Below, in pieces: positions 1 to 5,397 of a stretch of DNA of 8,222 bases. The stretch is from the NCBI GenBank assembly GCA_934131055.1, contig CAKOZB010000059.1, positions 1-8,222 on the forward strand. The letters run 5' to 3'. The DNA is from an uncultured Clostridia bacterium (GTDB lineage Bacteria; Bacillota; Clostridia; TANB77; CAG-508). Below the pieces are notes generated by a model. It did no database searches. It saw nothing but the letters and a program-made list of their open reading frames with translations, and was not told the origin of the DNA. A program made the translations under genes and the position numbers. The stretch's first letter is position 1. Each line of letters starts with the position of its first letter.

Positions 1-1
1 T

Positions 2-226
2 GTGAAATATACAGGAACAGATGGCACAAATAAAAAGGTAACATCAGATGTAACACCATCAATAATGCTAAAAAAAGATGTCACTCCAGAACCAAAGCCA
101 GAAGAGCCTAAGGACAATTCTATTGCTCCAAATCCAATACCACAAACAGGAGATAATCTTGCATTTGTTGTACTTGGAATGGTAGTTTTAGCAGTTGGAC
201 TAGTAATATATATAAGGAAACGTTAA
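2..226 (+). CDS. C-terminal fragment of a sortase-anchored surface protein
   Basis: The reading frame is open from the window edge, so the real start lies to the left and only about 74 C-terminal residues are visible. They show the layout of a cell-wall sorting signal: a Thr/Lys-rich stretch, a Pro/Glu/Lys-rich spacer (PEPKPEEPKDNS), the pentapeptide IPQTG followed by D at 137-151, a hydrophobic helix of about 19 residues (LAFVVLGMVVLAVGLVIYI) and a positive RKR tail just before the stop. IPQTG is a variant of the LPXTG sortase motif. In this family the sortase cleaves between T and G and links the protein to peptidoglycan. The function of the missing ectodomain (adhesin, pilin or enzyme) cannot be told. 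The gene converges on eno. Confidence 0.85.
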   Translation: MKYTGTDGTNKKVTSDVTPSIMLKKDVTPEPKPEEPKDNSIAPNPIPQTGDNLAFVVLGMVVLAVGLVIYIRKR

Positions 227-251
227 TTAGTATACAAAGAGTTTAAAGAAT

Positions 252-359
252 CTAATTCATATTTTTAAAAAGAGACCGGAAATGTGCATTGAGTGGTCTG
301 AAAGAGCCTCGACAAAACATGATGTGTCGAGGCTTTATAAAATATGAATTAGTTTTTTT
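252..359 (+). terminator. Large branched inverted-repeat element between convergent genes, probable terminator
   Basis: A perfect 14-bp inverted repeat (252-265 with 339-352) encloses two further hairpins: AGACC/GGTCT (about 273-298) and a perfect 10-bp stem AGCCTCGACA/TGTCGAGGCT (305-314 with 325-334). Folded as plus-strand RNA this gives a three-way junction followed directly by seven T (353-359). The simplest role is termination of the surface-protein gene. On the minus strand the AGACC/GGTCT hairpin is followed by CTTTTT, so it could also end eno transcripts. It is larger and more branched than a normal intrinsic terminator. Confidence 0.6.
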
Positions 360-376
360 ATAAGGTTACTAAATTT

Positions 377-1645
377 TTATTCTGAAAGTTCGTACTCGAT
401 GTTTAACAATCTATTATATTTTGCAATTCTATCTGTTCTGCATGGAGCCCCAGACTTTATTTGCCCTATATTTGTTGCAACTGCAATATCAGCAATTGTA
501 GTATCCTCAGTTTCTCCAGACCTGTGAGAAATAATTGCCTTATAGCCATTTGATTTTGCAAGTTCGATTGCATCAAGTGTTTCTGATAAAGTTCCTATTT
601 GATTTGGCTTTATCAAAATGCAGTTGGCTATTCCTAAGTCGATTCCTTTCTGTAGCCTCGAAACATTAGTTACAAATAAATCGTCTCCTACTAATTGAAC
701 CTTATTACCAAGTTTTTCGGTTAAAATTTTCCAGCCATCCCAATCTTCTTCTGCAAGCCCATCTTCGATTGAAACTATTGGATAATTGTTTGTAAGATTA
801 TCTAAATAATCTATCATTTCACCTTTGGTTTTAAATTCGCCAGTTTTCCAGAATAGGTATCCATCTTTGCCTTGTTTTTTTGCTTCATCAAACATTTCGG
901 TTGCCGCAACGTCTAAAGCTATTCCAATGTCTTGTTTTACTTTATAATTTGATTTCTCAATTGCTTTTACAATTAAGTCCAAAGCTTCTTCATGAGACTG
1001 CAAGTTAGGAGCAAAACCTCCTTCGTCGCCGACAGCTGTTGATAAATTTTTAGATTTTAATAATTTCTTTAAATTATGATAAACAGTGACTCCCATTTCA
1101 AGCTTTTCTGCAAAAGTTTTTCCACCAGATGGAACAATCATAAATTCTTGAATGCTTAAATTATTATCTGAATGCTTTCCACCATTTAAAATATTCATCA
1201 TAGGAGTAGGAAGAACATGAGCATTTACACCACCTATATATGAGTAAAGAGGAGTGCCAAGAGAATTGCTAGCAGCTCTACAACAAGCTAAAGAAACTCC
1301 TAAAATTGCGTTTGCACCAAGGTTAGCCTTATTTGGTGTTTTGTCTAAGTCAATCAAAAAATTATCAATGTTTCTTTGATCATAAACATTCATTCCAATC
1401 ATTTTTTTAGCAATTTTTGAATTGACATTTTCGACAGCATCTAGAACGCCTTTACCTGAATATCTATTTTCATCTTGGTCGCGAAGCTCAACCGCCTCAA
1501 AACTTCCAGTTGATGCGCCAGAAGGAACTATGGCTAAACCTGAAAAACCGCCTTCTGTTACAACTTCTACTTGAACTGTCGGATTTCCTCTAGAATCTAA
1601 TACTTCTAAAGCATGAACACTTTGAATTCCTAAATAATCTTTCAT
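377..1645 (-). CDS. eno: Enolase (2-phosphoglycerate dehydratase)
   Basis: Converts 2-phosphoglycerate to phosphoenolpyruvate in glycolysis, in the cytosol, as a Mg-dependent enzyme. At 422 residues the length is normal. Family motifs appear in order: SGASTG near 42-47, the NGGKH substrate-loop region with H158, GDEGG with catalytic E208, the Mg ligands D245 (IALDVAATE), E294 (SIEDG) and D321 (VGDD), catalytic K346 (LIKPNQ), SHRSGE at 373-378 and TDRIAKYN near the end. All key residues are present. Small departures from common sequence are HSDN instead of HADN and SGAPCRTDR near the C terminus. The ATG at 1643-1645 has a strong GGAGG at 1655-1659 (minus strand). The gene stands alone rather than in a gap-pgk-tpi-gpm cluster and is separated from upstream tRNA-Gln by a terminator, so it probably has its own promoter around 1740-1768. 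Confidence 0.98.
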   Translation of the reverse strand: MKDYLGIQSVHALEVLDSRGNPTVQVEVVTEGGFSGLAIVPSGASTGSFEAVELRDQDENRYSGKGVLDAVENVNSKIAKKMIGMNVYDQRNIDNFLIDLDKTPNKANLGANAILGVSLACCRAASNSLGTPLYSYIGGVNAHVLPTPMMNILNGGKHSDNNLSIQEFMIVPSGGKTFAEKLEMGVTVYHNLKKLLKSKNLSTAVGDEGGFAPNLQSHEEALDLIVKAIEKSNYKVKQDIGIALDVAATEMFDEAKKQGKDGYLFWKTGEFKTKGEMIDYLDNLTNNYPIVSIEDGLAEEDWDGWKILTEKLGNKVQLVGDDLFVTNVSRLQKGIDLGIANCILIKPNQIGTLSETLDAIELAKSNGYKAIISHRSGETEDTTIADIAVATNIGQIKSGAPCRTDRIAKYNRLLNIEYELSE

Positions 1646-1715
1646 TAATCTATACCTCCAATAGTAATAGTATTAACAAGATTTGGAAAAAAATACAAAA
1701 TTTTAAAAAATATAC

Positions 1716-1744
1716 TTGACTTTAGAGAACATATGTTTTATAAT
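1716..1744 (+). promoter_or_regulatory. Near-consensus housekeeping promoter reading towards ylmH and antisense to tRNA-Gln
   Basis: TTGACT (1716-1721), a 17-bp spacer and TATAAT (1739-1744) match the SigA consensus in 11 of 12 positions. The start would fall near 1751, and the transcript would run through the tRNA-Gln gene in antisense before reaching the YlmH-like gene at 1953. No better plus-strand promoter is visible between the tRNA and that gene. A LexA-like palindrome occupies the 3' half of the spacer. An ATG lies at 1751, almost exactly at the expected start, but opens only nine codons. Confidence 0.55.
1727..1738. promoter_or_regulatory. LexA/DinR-type operator-like palindrome
   Basis: GAACATATGTTT fits the core of the Gram-positive SOS box known from Bacillus (GAAC-RNRY-GTTY) at every position. 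It contains a perfect 10-bp palindrome (AACATATGTT) and sits between the -35 and -10 of the plus-strand promoter, where a repressor would block polymerase. The flanking C and C of the 14-bp Bacillus consensus are not matched. A site this short can arise by chance in AT-rich DNA, and the neighbouring genes (eno, tRNA-Gln, ylmH) are not usual SOS members. Confidence 0.35.
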
Positions 1745-1768
1745 AAGCACATGAAAAAATACCAGCAA
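1740..1768 (-). promoter_or_regulatory. Possible eno promoter overlapping the tRNA terminator
   Basis: On the minus strand TTGCTG (1763-1768), 17 bp and TATTAT (1740-1745) form a fair SigA-type promoter: five of six positions in the -10, three of six in the -35. Its -10 overlaps that of the plus-strand promoter, and its -35 lies inside the stem of the tRNA-Gln terminator. The predicted start near 1733 would give eno a leader of about 85 nt. The match is modest. Confidence 0.35.
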
Positions 1769-1779
1769 CTTAATTGCTG
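1754..1779 (-). terminator. Intrinsic terminator of tRNA-Gln
   Basis: Read on the minus strand, a perfect 6-bp stem CAGCAA/TTGCTG (1774-1779 with 1763-1768) with a 5-nt loop is followed by GTA and six T (1754-1759). It begins 8 nt past the CCA end of the tRNA, as expected for a single-gene tRNA transcript, and separates the tRNA from eno. On the plus strand the hairpin has no T tract. Confidence 0.75.
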
Positions 1780-1786
1780 ATATACT

Positions 1787-1861
1787 TGGTTGGGATGGTG
1801 TGATTCGAACACACGCATATCGGAGTCAGAGTCCGAGGCCTTACCGCTTGGCGACATCCCA
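1787..1861 (-). tRNA. tRNA-Gln, anticodon CTG, with encoded CCA
   Basis: The minus strand folds as a complete cloverleaf: a perfect 7-bp acceptor stem (TGGGATG with CATCCCA), a D-arm of GCC-AAGCGGTAA-GGC, an anticodon stem TCGGA/TCCGA with loop CTCTGAC, and a T-arm GTGTG-TTCGAAT-CACAC, then discriminator A and genomically encoded CCA (1787-1789). The loop gives anticodon CTG (1827-1829), which reads CAG as glutamine. The weak U1-A72 end of the acceptor stem is typical of tRNA-Gln. A TATTAT -10-like site lies upstream on the minus strand (1879-1884) with no clear -35. Only one tRNA is present. Confidence 0.96.
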
Positions 1862-1952
1862 ATATTAAATACCAATATATAATAGCACAAAAGAATATAA
1901 AAATCTAGTAAAAATAAAATTTTTTTATGGATTTTTCCAAAAAGGGTGAAAC

Positions 1953-2762
1953 ATGAACAGAGAAGCAATTTTAAATAAATATTCAAATGAAGAAGATAGA
2001 CTATTTGTGGCAAAAATAATAGACAAAATAAATTTTGCAAAAACAAGAAATCAAATAGTAGCAAGCGATTTTCTAGATATGTACCAAAAGAAAATTGCCC
2101 AGGAAGTAATAAATATAGTAAAAGAACAAAATTATAAATTCTATTATGCTTGTGAAGAAGCAGAAAAGGTTATGCTTATTTTTTATCCAGATAAATATAC
2201 GGATTTATTCGAAAATGAACGTTTTAATTATTCTCAATTTGTAAAACTAATCAGAATTAAATTACCAAATGAACTAAAAGGAACATATTCACACAAAGAC
2301 TATTTAAGTGGAATAATGAAACTTGGAATAAAACGAGAAAAGTTGGGGGACATTCTTGTTTTTGAAGATGGTGCAGATATAGTTGCAAGCTTTGAAATAT
2401 GTGAATATGTAGTAAACAATTTACAACAATTAACGAGATTTTCTAAAGCTACAATAACAGAATTAAATATTAAAGAGATAAGAGAACCAGATGTGAAAAA
2501 AGAAGAAATTAGAATTGTTGTTGCTTCTTTAAGATTAGATGCAATAGTGGCAGAACTGGCAAACTGTTCAAGAAATGTCGCTAATGATATAATAGAAAAT
2601 CAGAGGGTATTTATTAATTATGAAAACGAGTCTAGAAGTTCAAAATTACTAAGCGAGGGGGACGTTATAGTAATAAGAGGTAAAGGTAAGTTTATTGTAA
2701 AATTAATAAATGGAGAAACAAGAAAAGGCAAGTTATCAGTTACAGTTGAACACTATATATAA
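1953..2762 (+). CDS. ylmH: YlmH-like S4-domain RNA-binding protein
   Basis: At 269 residues this matches the length of YlmH. The N-terminal half (about 1-165) has the YlmH pattern, including LSGIMKLGIKREKLGDI at 118-134, where a near-identical phrase is the family hallmark, and EICEYVVNNLQQL at 148-160. A C-terminal S4 RNA-binding domain (about 190-255) carries SLRLDAIVAELANCSR, an ENQRVFINY turn and EGDVIVIRGKGKF, followed by the basic TRKGKLSVTVE tail. In Bacillus, YlmH binds the 50S subunit and can take part in ribosome-associated quality control in place of RqcP; it usually sits in the ylmDEFGH-divIVA cell-division cluster. Here it stands outside that cluster, between tRNA-Gln and thyX. 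The ATG at 1953 has AAGGGTG at 1942-1948 as ribosome binding site. No terminator follows, so some readthrough into thyX is possible. Confidence 0.9.
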   Translation: MNREAILNKYSNEEDRLFVAKIIDKINFAKTRNQIVASDFLDMYQKKIAQEVINIVKEQNYKFYYACEEAEKVMLIFYPDKYTDLFENERFNYSQFVKLIRIKLPNELKGTYSHKDYLSGIMKLGIKREKLGDILVFEDGADIVASFEICEYVVNNLQQLTRFSKATITELNIKEIREPDVKKEEIRIVVASLRLDAIVAELANCSRNVANDIIENQRVFINYENESRSSKLLSEGDVIVIRGKGKFIVKLINGETRKGKLSVTVEHYI

Positions 2763-2779
2763 AATTTTAATGTAAAGGG

Positions 2780-2808
2780 TTGAATTTTATATTTCACTTT
2801 GATATAGT
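2780..2808 (+). promoter_or_regulatory. SigA-type promoter for thyX-folD
   Basis: TTGAAT (2780-2785), 17 bp and TATAGT (2803-2808) match the consensus in nine of 12 positions with ideal spacing. Transcription would start near 2815, leaving a leader of about 150 nt before thyX that contains a small reading frame and an inverted repeat. Confidence 0.6.
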
Positions 2809-2831
2809 TATCAAAAAACGGAGGAATATGT

Positions 2832-2945
2832 TTGAAAAATAATTACAATTTTGGCTACGTCAAATTTCATTTAAAACGCGGTTACATACAACGAGTATGC
2901 GCCTTGCCAAAATTTAATTCTTTTCCAAACGGTGCCTTAAGATGA
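2832..2945 (+). CDS. Possible 37-residue leader peptide
   Basis: A TTG codon at 2832, 7 nt after a perfect GGAGG (2820-2824), opens 37 codons ending in TGA at 2943-2945, just before thyX. The peptide is basic and aromatic (for example GYVKFHLKRGY, then RVCALPKF), with no signal peptide or domain that I recognise. Codon choice (CGC, CGA, GCC, GGT, GGC) differs from its neighbours, which favour AGA, GCA and GGA. The same DNA forms an inverted repeat (2847-2914), so the open frame may be a by-product of a structured element. A rival start, ATG at 2828, gives only four codons. Translation is uncertain; the good Shine-Dalgarno is the main argument for it. Confidence 0.3.
   Translation: MKNNYNFGYVKFHLKRGYIQRVCALPKFNSFPNGALR
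2847..2914 (+). repeat. Inverted-repeat-bounded structured element in the thyX leader
   Basis: A perfect 9-bp inverted repeat (AATTTTGGC at 2847-2855 with GCCAAAATT at 2906-2914) encloses 50 nt, inside which CATAC/GTATG (2885-2889 with 2895-2899) makes a small hairpin with loop AACGA. The interior is GC-richer than its surroundings. It could be a cis-regulatory leader RNA for thyX-folD or a copy of a small dispersed repeat. I see no match to the tetrahydrofolate riboswitch consensus. Confidence 0.5.
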
Positions 2946-2964
2946 GAAAGGATTGTGAATAAAA

Positions 2965-3636
2965 ATGAGATTAGTTGAACCATGGATTAAAGTAGAAAAT
3001 TTTGATGGTGTAAAAATCATGAAAAGAATTGAAAGAGCATGTAGAACATGTTATCGTTCAGAAGATAAAATAAGTGATGAAAGCTATAAAAATTTATTAA
3101 CAAATTGTCTAAACAGAGGACATGAGTCTGTACTAGAACATGAAAAAATAACTGTTAGAATATATAGTGATATAGGTACATACAAAGATTTAACAAGACA
3201 TAGATTTGCAAGTTTTTCTGTTGAATCTACAAGATATTGCAGTTATAATAAAGATAAATATGGAAATGAAATAGCAGTTGTAAATCCAGTGTATATGGAG
3301 GATAAAGAAGTCTTTGAAACTTGGAAAAAAGCAATAGAAGATATGGAAAAAGCATACATGAAGATGAAAGAACTTGGAGCAAGCACAGATATGTGTAGAG
3401 AAATATTGCCACATTCTACAGCCGCAGAATATACAATGACAGCAAACATAAGAGAATGGAAACATATATTAGAATTAAGAACAACAAATCATGTGCATCC
3501 AGCAATTAGACAAGTTCTAATTCCATTATTATTATTGTTTAAAGAACAAATGCCAGAAATTTTTGGAGACATAGAATATGATACAGAATTTAATCCAAAA
3601 TATTATGCTAAATTAACAATGGAAGAAGATTTATAA
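2965..3636 (+). CDS. thyX: Flavin-dependent thymidylate synthase ThyX
   Basis: Makes dTMP from dUMP using methylene-tetrahydrofolate as carbon donor, with FAD and NADPH supplying the reducing power, so that tetrahydrofolate rather than dihydrofolate is released. The 223-residue length is normal. The signature RHR-X7-S is exact: RHRFASFSVES at 78-88, followed by TRY. Also visible are GHESVLEHE at 52-60, which precedes the conserved strand, and the C-terminal helix FLELRTTNHVHPAIRQV type region (here ILELRTTNHVHPAIRQV), which holds the conserved Arg and His of the active site. The ATG at 2965 is preceded by AAAGGA 12 nt away, a rather long spacing; an in-frame TTG four codons upstream is followed at once by a stop. 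folD follows 17 nt downstream, and the two are probably co-transcribed. No ThyA is present in the window. Confidence 0.96.
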   Translation: MRLVEPWIKVENFDGVKIMKRIERACRTCYRSEDKISDESYKNLLTNCLNRGHESVLEHEKITVRIYSDIGTYKDLTRHRFASFSVESTRYCSYNKDKYGNEIAVVNPVYMEDKEVFETWKKAIEDMEKAYMKMKELGASTDMCREILPHSTAAEYTMTANIREWKHILELRTTNHVHPAIRQVLIPLLLLFKEQMPEIFGDIEYDTEFNPKYYAKLTMEEDL

Positions 3637-3653
3637 TAAAAGAGGAATAAGAA

Positions 3654-4505
3654 ATGTATCAAATACTTGATGGAAAAGAATTAGCTAGAAAAATAAGAGA
3701 AGAATTAAAGCTCAAAGTAGATAAACTAAAAGAAAATGGCATCGTGCCGAAGCTGGCTGTTATATTAGTGGGGGATGACAGTGCATCAAAGGTATATGTT
3801 AAAAATAAAAGTAAGGCTTGCCAAGATGTTGGAGTAGAATTTGAAGAAATTTTGTTAGACGAAAATACTTCTATGGAAAGATTACTCGAAATAATAGAAA
3901 AATTAAATAATAGAGAAGATATTAATGGAATATTATTGCAAAGTCCAATTCCAAAAGGCTTAAATATACAAGAAGCTTTTGAAAAAATACACTGTAAAAA
4001 AGATGTTGATGGGTTTAATCCTGTAAATGTTGGAAAACTTATGATTGGAGAAGATACATTTGTATCTTGTACGCCATATGGAATAATTAAAATGTTAGAA
4101 GCATATAACATCGAAATAGAGGGAAAACATGCAGTTGTTATAGGAAGAAGTAACATAGTAGGTAAACCATTAGCACAATGTCTATTACAAAAAAACGCAA
4201 CTGTAACAATATGTCATTCAAAAACAAAAAATATAGCAGAAATAACAAAAACAGCGGATATATTAATTTCGGCAGTGGGAAAGACAAACATGGTAACTGC
4301 AGATATGGTAAAGGATGGAGTAGTTGTTATTGATGTTGGAATGAACAGAAATGAAGCAGGAAAACTTGTTGGAGACGTTGATTTTGAAAATGTAAAACAA
4401 AAAGTATCATACATAACACCTGTGCCTGGTGGAGTTGGCCCAATGACGATAGCAATGCTAATGAATAATGTGATAAAAGCAACAGAAGAACAAACAAGAA
4501 AATAA
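3654..4505 (+). CDS. folD: FolD, methylene-THF dehydrogenase / methenyl-THF cyclohydrolase
   Basis: Bifunctional enzyme that oxidises methylene-tetrahydrofolate to methenyl-tetrahydrofolate with NAD(P) and hydrolyses that to formyl-tetrahydrofolate for purine and formyl-Met synthesis. At 283 residues it is full length. The N-terminal catalytic domain shows SKVYVKNKSKAC (45-56) with Tyr48 and catalytic Lys52, QSPIP (96-100) in place of the common QLPLP, and KDVDGFNP with Asp119. The Rossmann domain shows VVIGRSNIVGKP (161-172), then ICHSKT, and the C terminus ends with PVPGGVGPMTIAML (256-269). The ATG at 3654 has AGAGG at 3641-3645. It lies 17 nt behind thyX and is followed by a strong terminator, so it is the last gene of a one-carbon/thymidylate operon: ThyX uses the methylene form whose pool FolD controls. 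Confidence 0.97.
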   Translation: MYQILDGKELARKIREELKLKVDKLKENGIVPKLAVILVGDDSASKVYVKNKSKACQDVGVEFEEILLDENTSMERLLEIIEKLNNREDINGILLQSPIPKGLNIQEAFEKIHCKKDVDGFNPVNVGKLMIGEDTFVSCTPYGIIKMLEAYNIEIEGKHAVVIGRSNIVGKPLAQCLLQKNATVTICHSKTKNIAEITKTADILISAVGKTNMVTADMVKDGVVVIDVGMNRNEAGKLVGDVDFENVKQKVSYITPVPGGVGPMTIAMLMNNVIKATEEQTRK

Positions 4506-4528
4506 GCCATATAATATAGAATAAAGTA

Positions 4529-4578
4529 AATAGGGAAATAGAGCATAAATTTTGCTCTTATTTTCCTATTATTTTTTT
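4529..4578 (+). terminator. Strong intrinsic terminator after folD
   Basis: A long stem pairs 4529-4545 with 4553-4570 (AATAGG/CCTATT at the base, GAGCA/TGCTC at the top, with a small internal irregularity) and is followed by ATTTTTTT (4571-4578). It closes the thyX-folD unit, so dprA probably starts its own transcript. Confidence 0.88.
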
Positions 4579-4613
4579 AAAAAAATAAAGTTAGAAAAGG
4601 ATGTGATTTCTTG

Positions 4614-4641
4614 TTTCTCAATTAAATAGCAAGTTGAGAAA
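4614..4641 (+). promoter_or_regulatory. Leader hairpin just upstream of dprA
   Basis: A perfect 8-bp stem TTTCTCAA/TTGAGAAA (4614-4621 with 4634-4641) with a 12-nt loop ends 9 nt before the dprA ATG. The only purine-rich stretch near the start (GAGAAA) lies in its 3' arm and would be masked when folded. A better Shine-Dalgarno-like AGAAAAGG (4593-4600) lies about 50 nt from the ATG, on the far side of the hairpin. Confidence 0.45.
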
Positions 4642-4650
4642 TGTTAATTT

Positions 4651-5316
4651 ATGAAAAAATATGATGTTAAATTGTTAAAATACGAAGATGAACAATACCC
4701 AGAATGTTTACGAAATATTCACACACCACCTGCAAAGCTATATTGCATGGGAAATATTAATTTATTAAATAAAAAAAGAAAAATTGCAATTATTGGTTGT
4801 AGAGATTATAGCGAATATGGAAGAACTATTTCACAAAAATTTGCCTATGAATTAGCTAGAATGGGTTTTGTTATTGTAAGTGGTGCAGCAAGAGGCATAG
4901 ACTCATTTTCACATAAAGCAACTTTAAACACAAAAACAGGTACAATTGCAGTATTAGGCAATGGATTAAATTATATATATCCGCCAGAAAATAAAGAGCT
5001 GGAAGAACAAATTTTAAATAATAATGGATTAATAATTTCAGAATATGATATGGGAACAAAACCAAGTAAATATACTTTTCCAGCAAGAAATAGAATCATA
5101 AGTGCTGTTTCTGACGGCGTACTTGTAATAGAAGCAAGAAAAAATAGTGGAAGTCAAATAACAGTAAATCATGCACTTGACCAAGGAAAAAATGTGTATG
5201 CGGTGCCGGGAGACATAACAAGAATAAACACGGAAGGAACTAATGAATTAATAAAACAAGGAGCTAAAATCGTAACAAATGTAAATGATATATTGGAAGA
5301 TTTTAAAAGAATATGA
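4651..5316 (+). CDS. dprA: Compact DprA-like DNA-processing protein
   Basis: DprA binds single-stranded DNA taken up during transformation and loads RecA on it. The extended Rossmann core is complete: YPECLRNIHTPPAKLYCMGN (16-35), IIGCRDYSEYGR (47-58), SGAARGIDSFSHKA (77-90), VLGNGLNYIYPP (101-112), FPARNRIIS (143-151), EARKNSGSQIT (161-171) and AVPGDI (184-189), then GTNELIKQGA. At 221 residues it is short for the family, usually near 300-370: the N-terminal SAM-like extension and the C-terminal winged helix are both absent, and I see no frameshifted remnant after the stop. SGAARGID replaces the common SGLARGID. The ATG at 4651 is preceded in frame by a TAA two codons away, so the start is fixed unless it is internal, yet Shine-Dalgarno pairing is poor. 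It lies behind a terminator and ahead of gpr. Related SLOG-fold proteins share this core, so a role in competence is inferred. Confidence 0.88.
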   Translation: MKKYDVKLLKYEDEQYPECLRNIHTPPAKLYCMGNINLLNKKRKIAIIGCRDYSEYGRTISQKFAYELARMGFVIVSGAARGIDSFSHKATLNTKTGTIAVLGNGLNYIYPPENKELEEQILNNNGLIISEYDMGTKPSKYTFPARNRIISAVSDGVLVIEARKNSGSQITVNHALDQGKNVYAVPGDITRINTEGTNELIKQGAKIVTNVNDILEDFKRI

Positions 5317-5385
5317 TAAAAATACGGTACTAGAAAATCAAGTACAAAAATGTATAAAATAATTTTAATATGCCAAAATAATCAA

Positions 5386-5390
5386 AGAGG
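5386..5390 (+). promoter_or_regulatory. Ribosome binding site that fixes the gpr start
   Basis: AGAGG, extended as AGAGGTGAT, lies 7 nt before the ATG at 5398. The in-frame ATG at 5350 has no such site and would add 16 residues (beginning MYKIILICQ) not seen in the family. Confidence 0.8.
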
Positions 5391-5397
5391 TGATTTT

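Noticed and set aside
1751..1780. Nine-codon frame starting at the predicted transcription start (ATG at 1751)
   Set aside because: It has no ribosome binding site and is too short to support as a gene; its overlap with the tRNA terminator hairpin explains the sequence.
1738..2064. Minus-strand open frame across the tRNA gene
   Set aside because: It contains the tRNA-Gln gene and runs antisense to the start of the YlmH-like gene; the Leu/Phe-rich product reflects AT-rich antisense DNA.
2815..2964. Tetrahydrofolate riboswitch in the thyX-folD leader
   Set aside because: The gene context fits, but the leader lacks the conserved core and loop segments of the known tetrahydrofolate riboswitch as far as I can compare by eye.
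3190..4156. Minus-strand open frames opposite thyX and folD
   Set aside because: They are antisense to well-supported genes, lack ribosome binding sites, and have the Ser/Phe/Ile-rich composition of antisense AT-rich coding DNA.
5327..5344. GTACT/AGTAC hairpin between dprA and gpr
   Set aside because: A 5-bp stem with a 9-nt loop and no T tract is too weak to call a terminator.
5352..5380. SigG-type promoter (GTATA, 17 bp, CAAAATA) for gpr
   Set aside because: The -10 deviates from the forespore consensus and the implied start would leave the Shine-Dalgarno at the extreme 5' end of the mRNA.
5350..5397. Upstream ATG as the gpr start
   Set aside because: No ribosome binding site precedes it and the extra residues look unlike the family, whereas AGAGGTGAT precedes the ATG at 5398.
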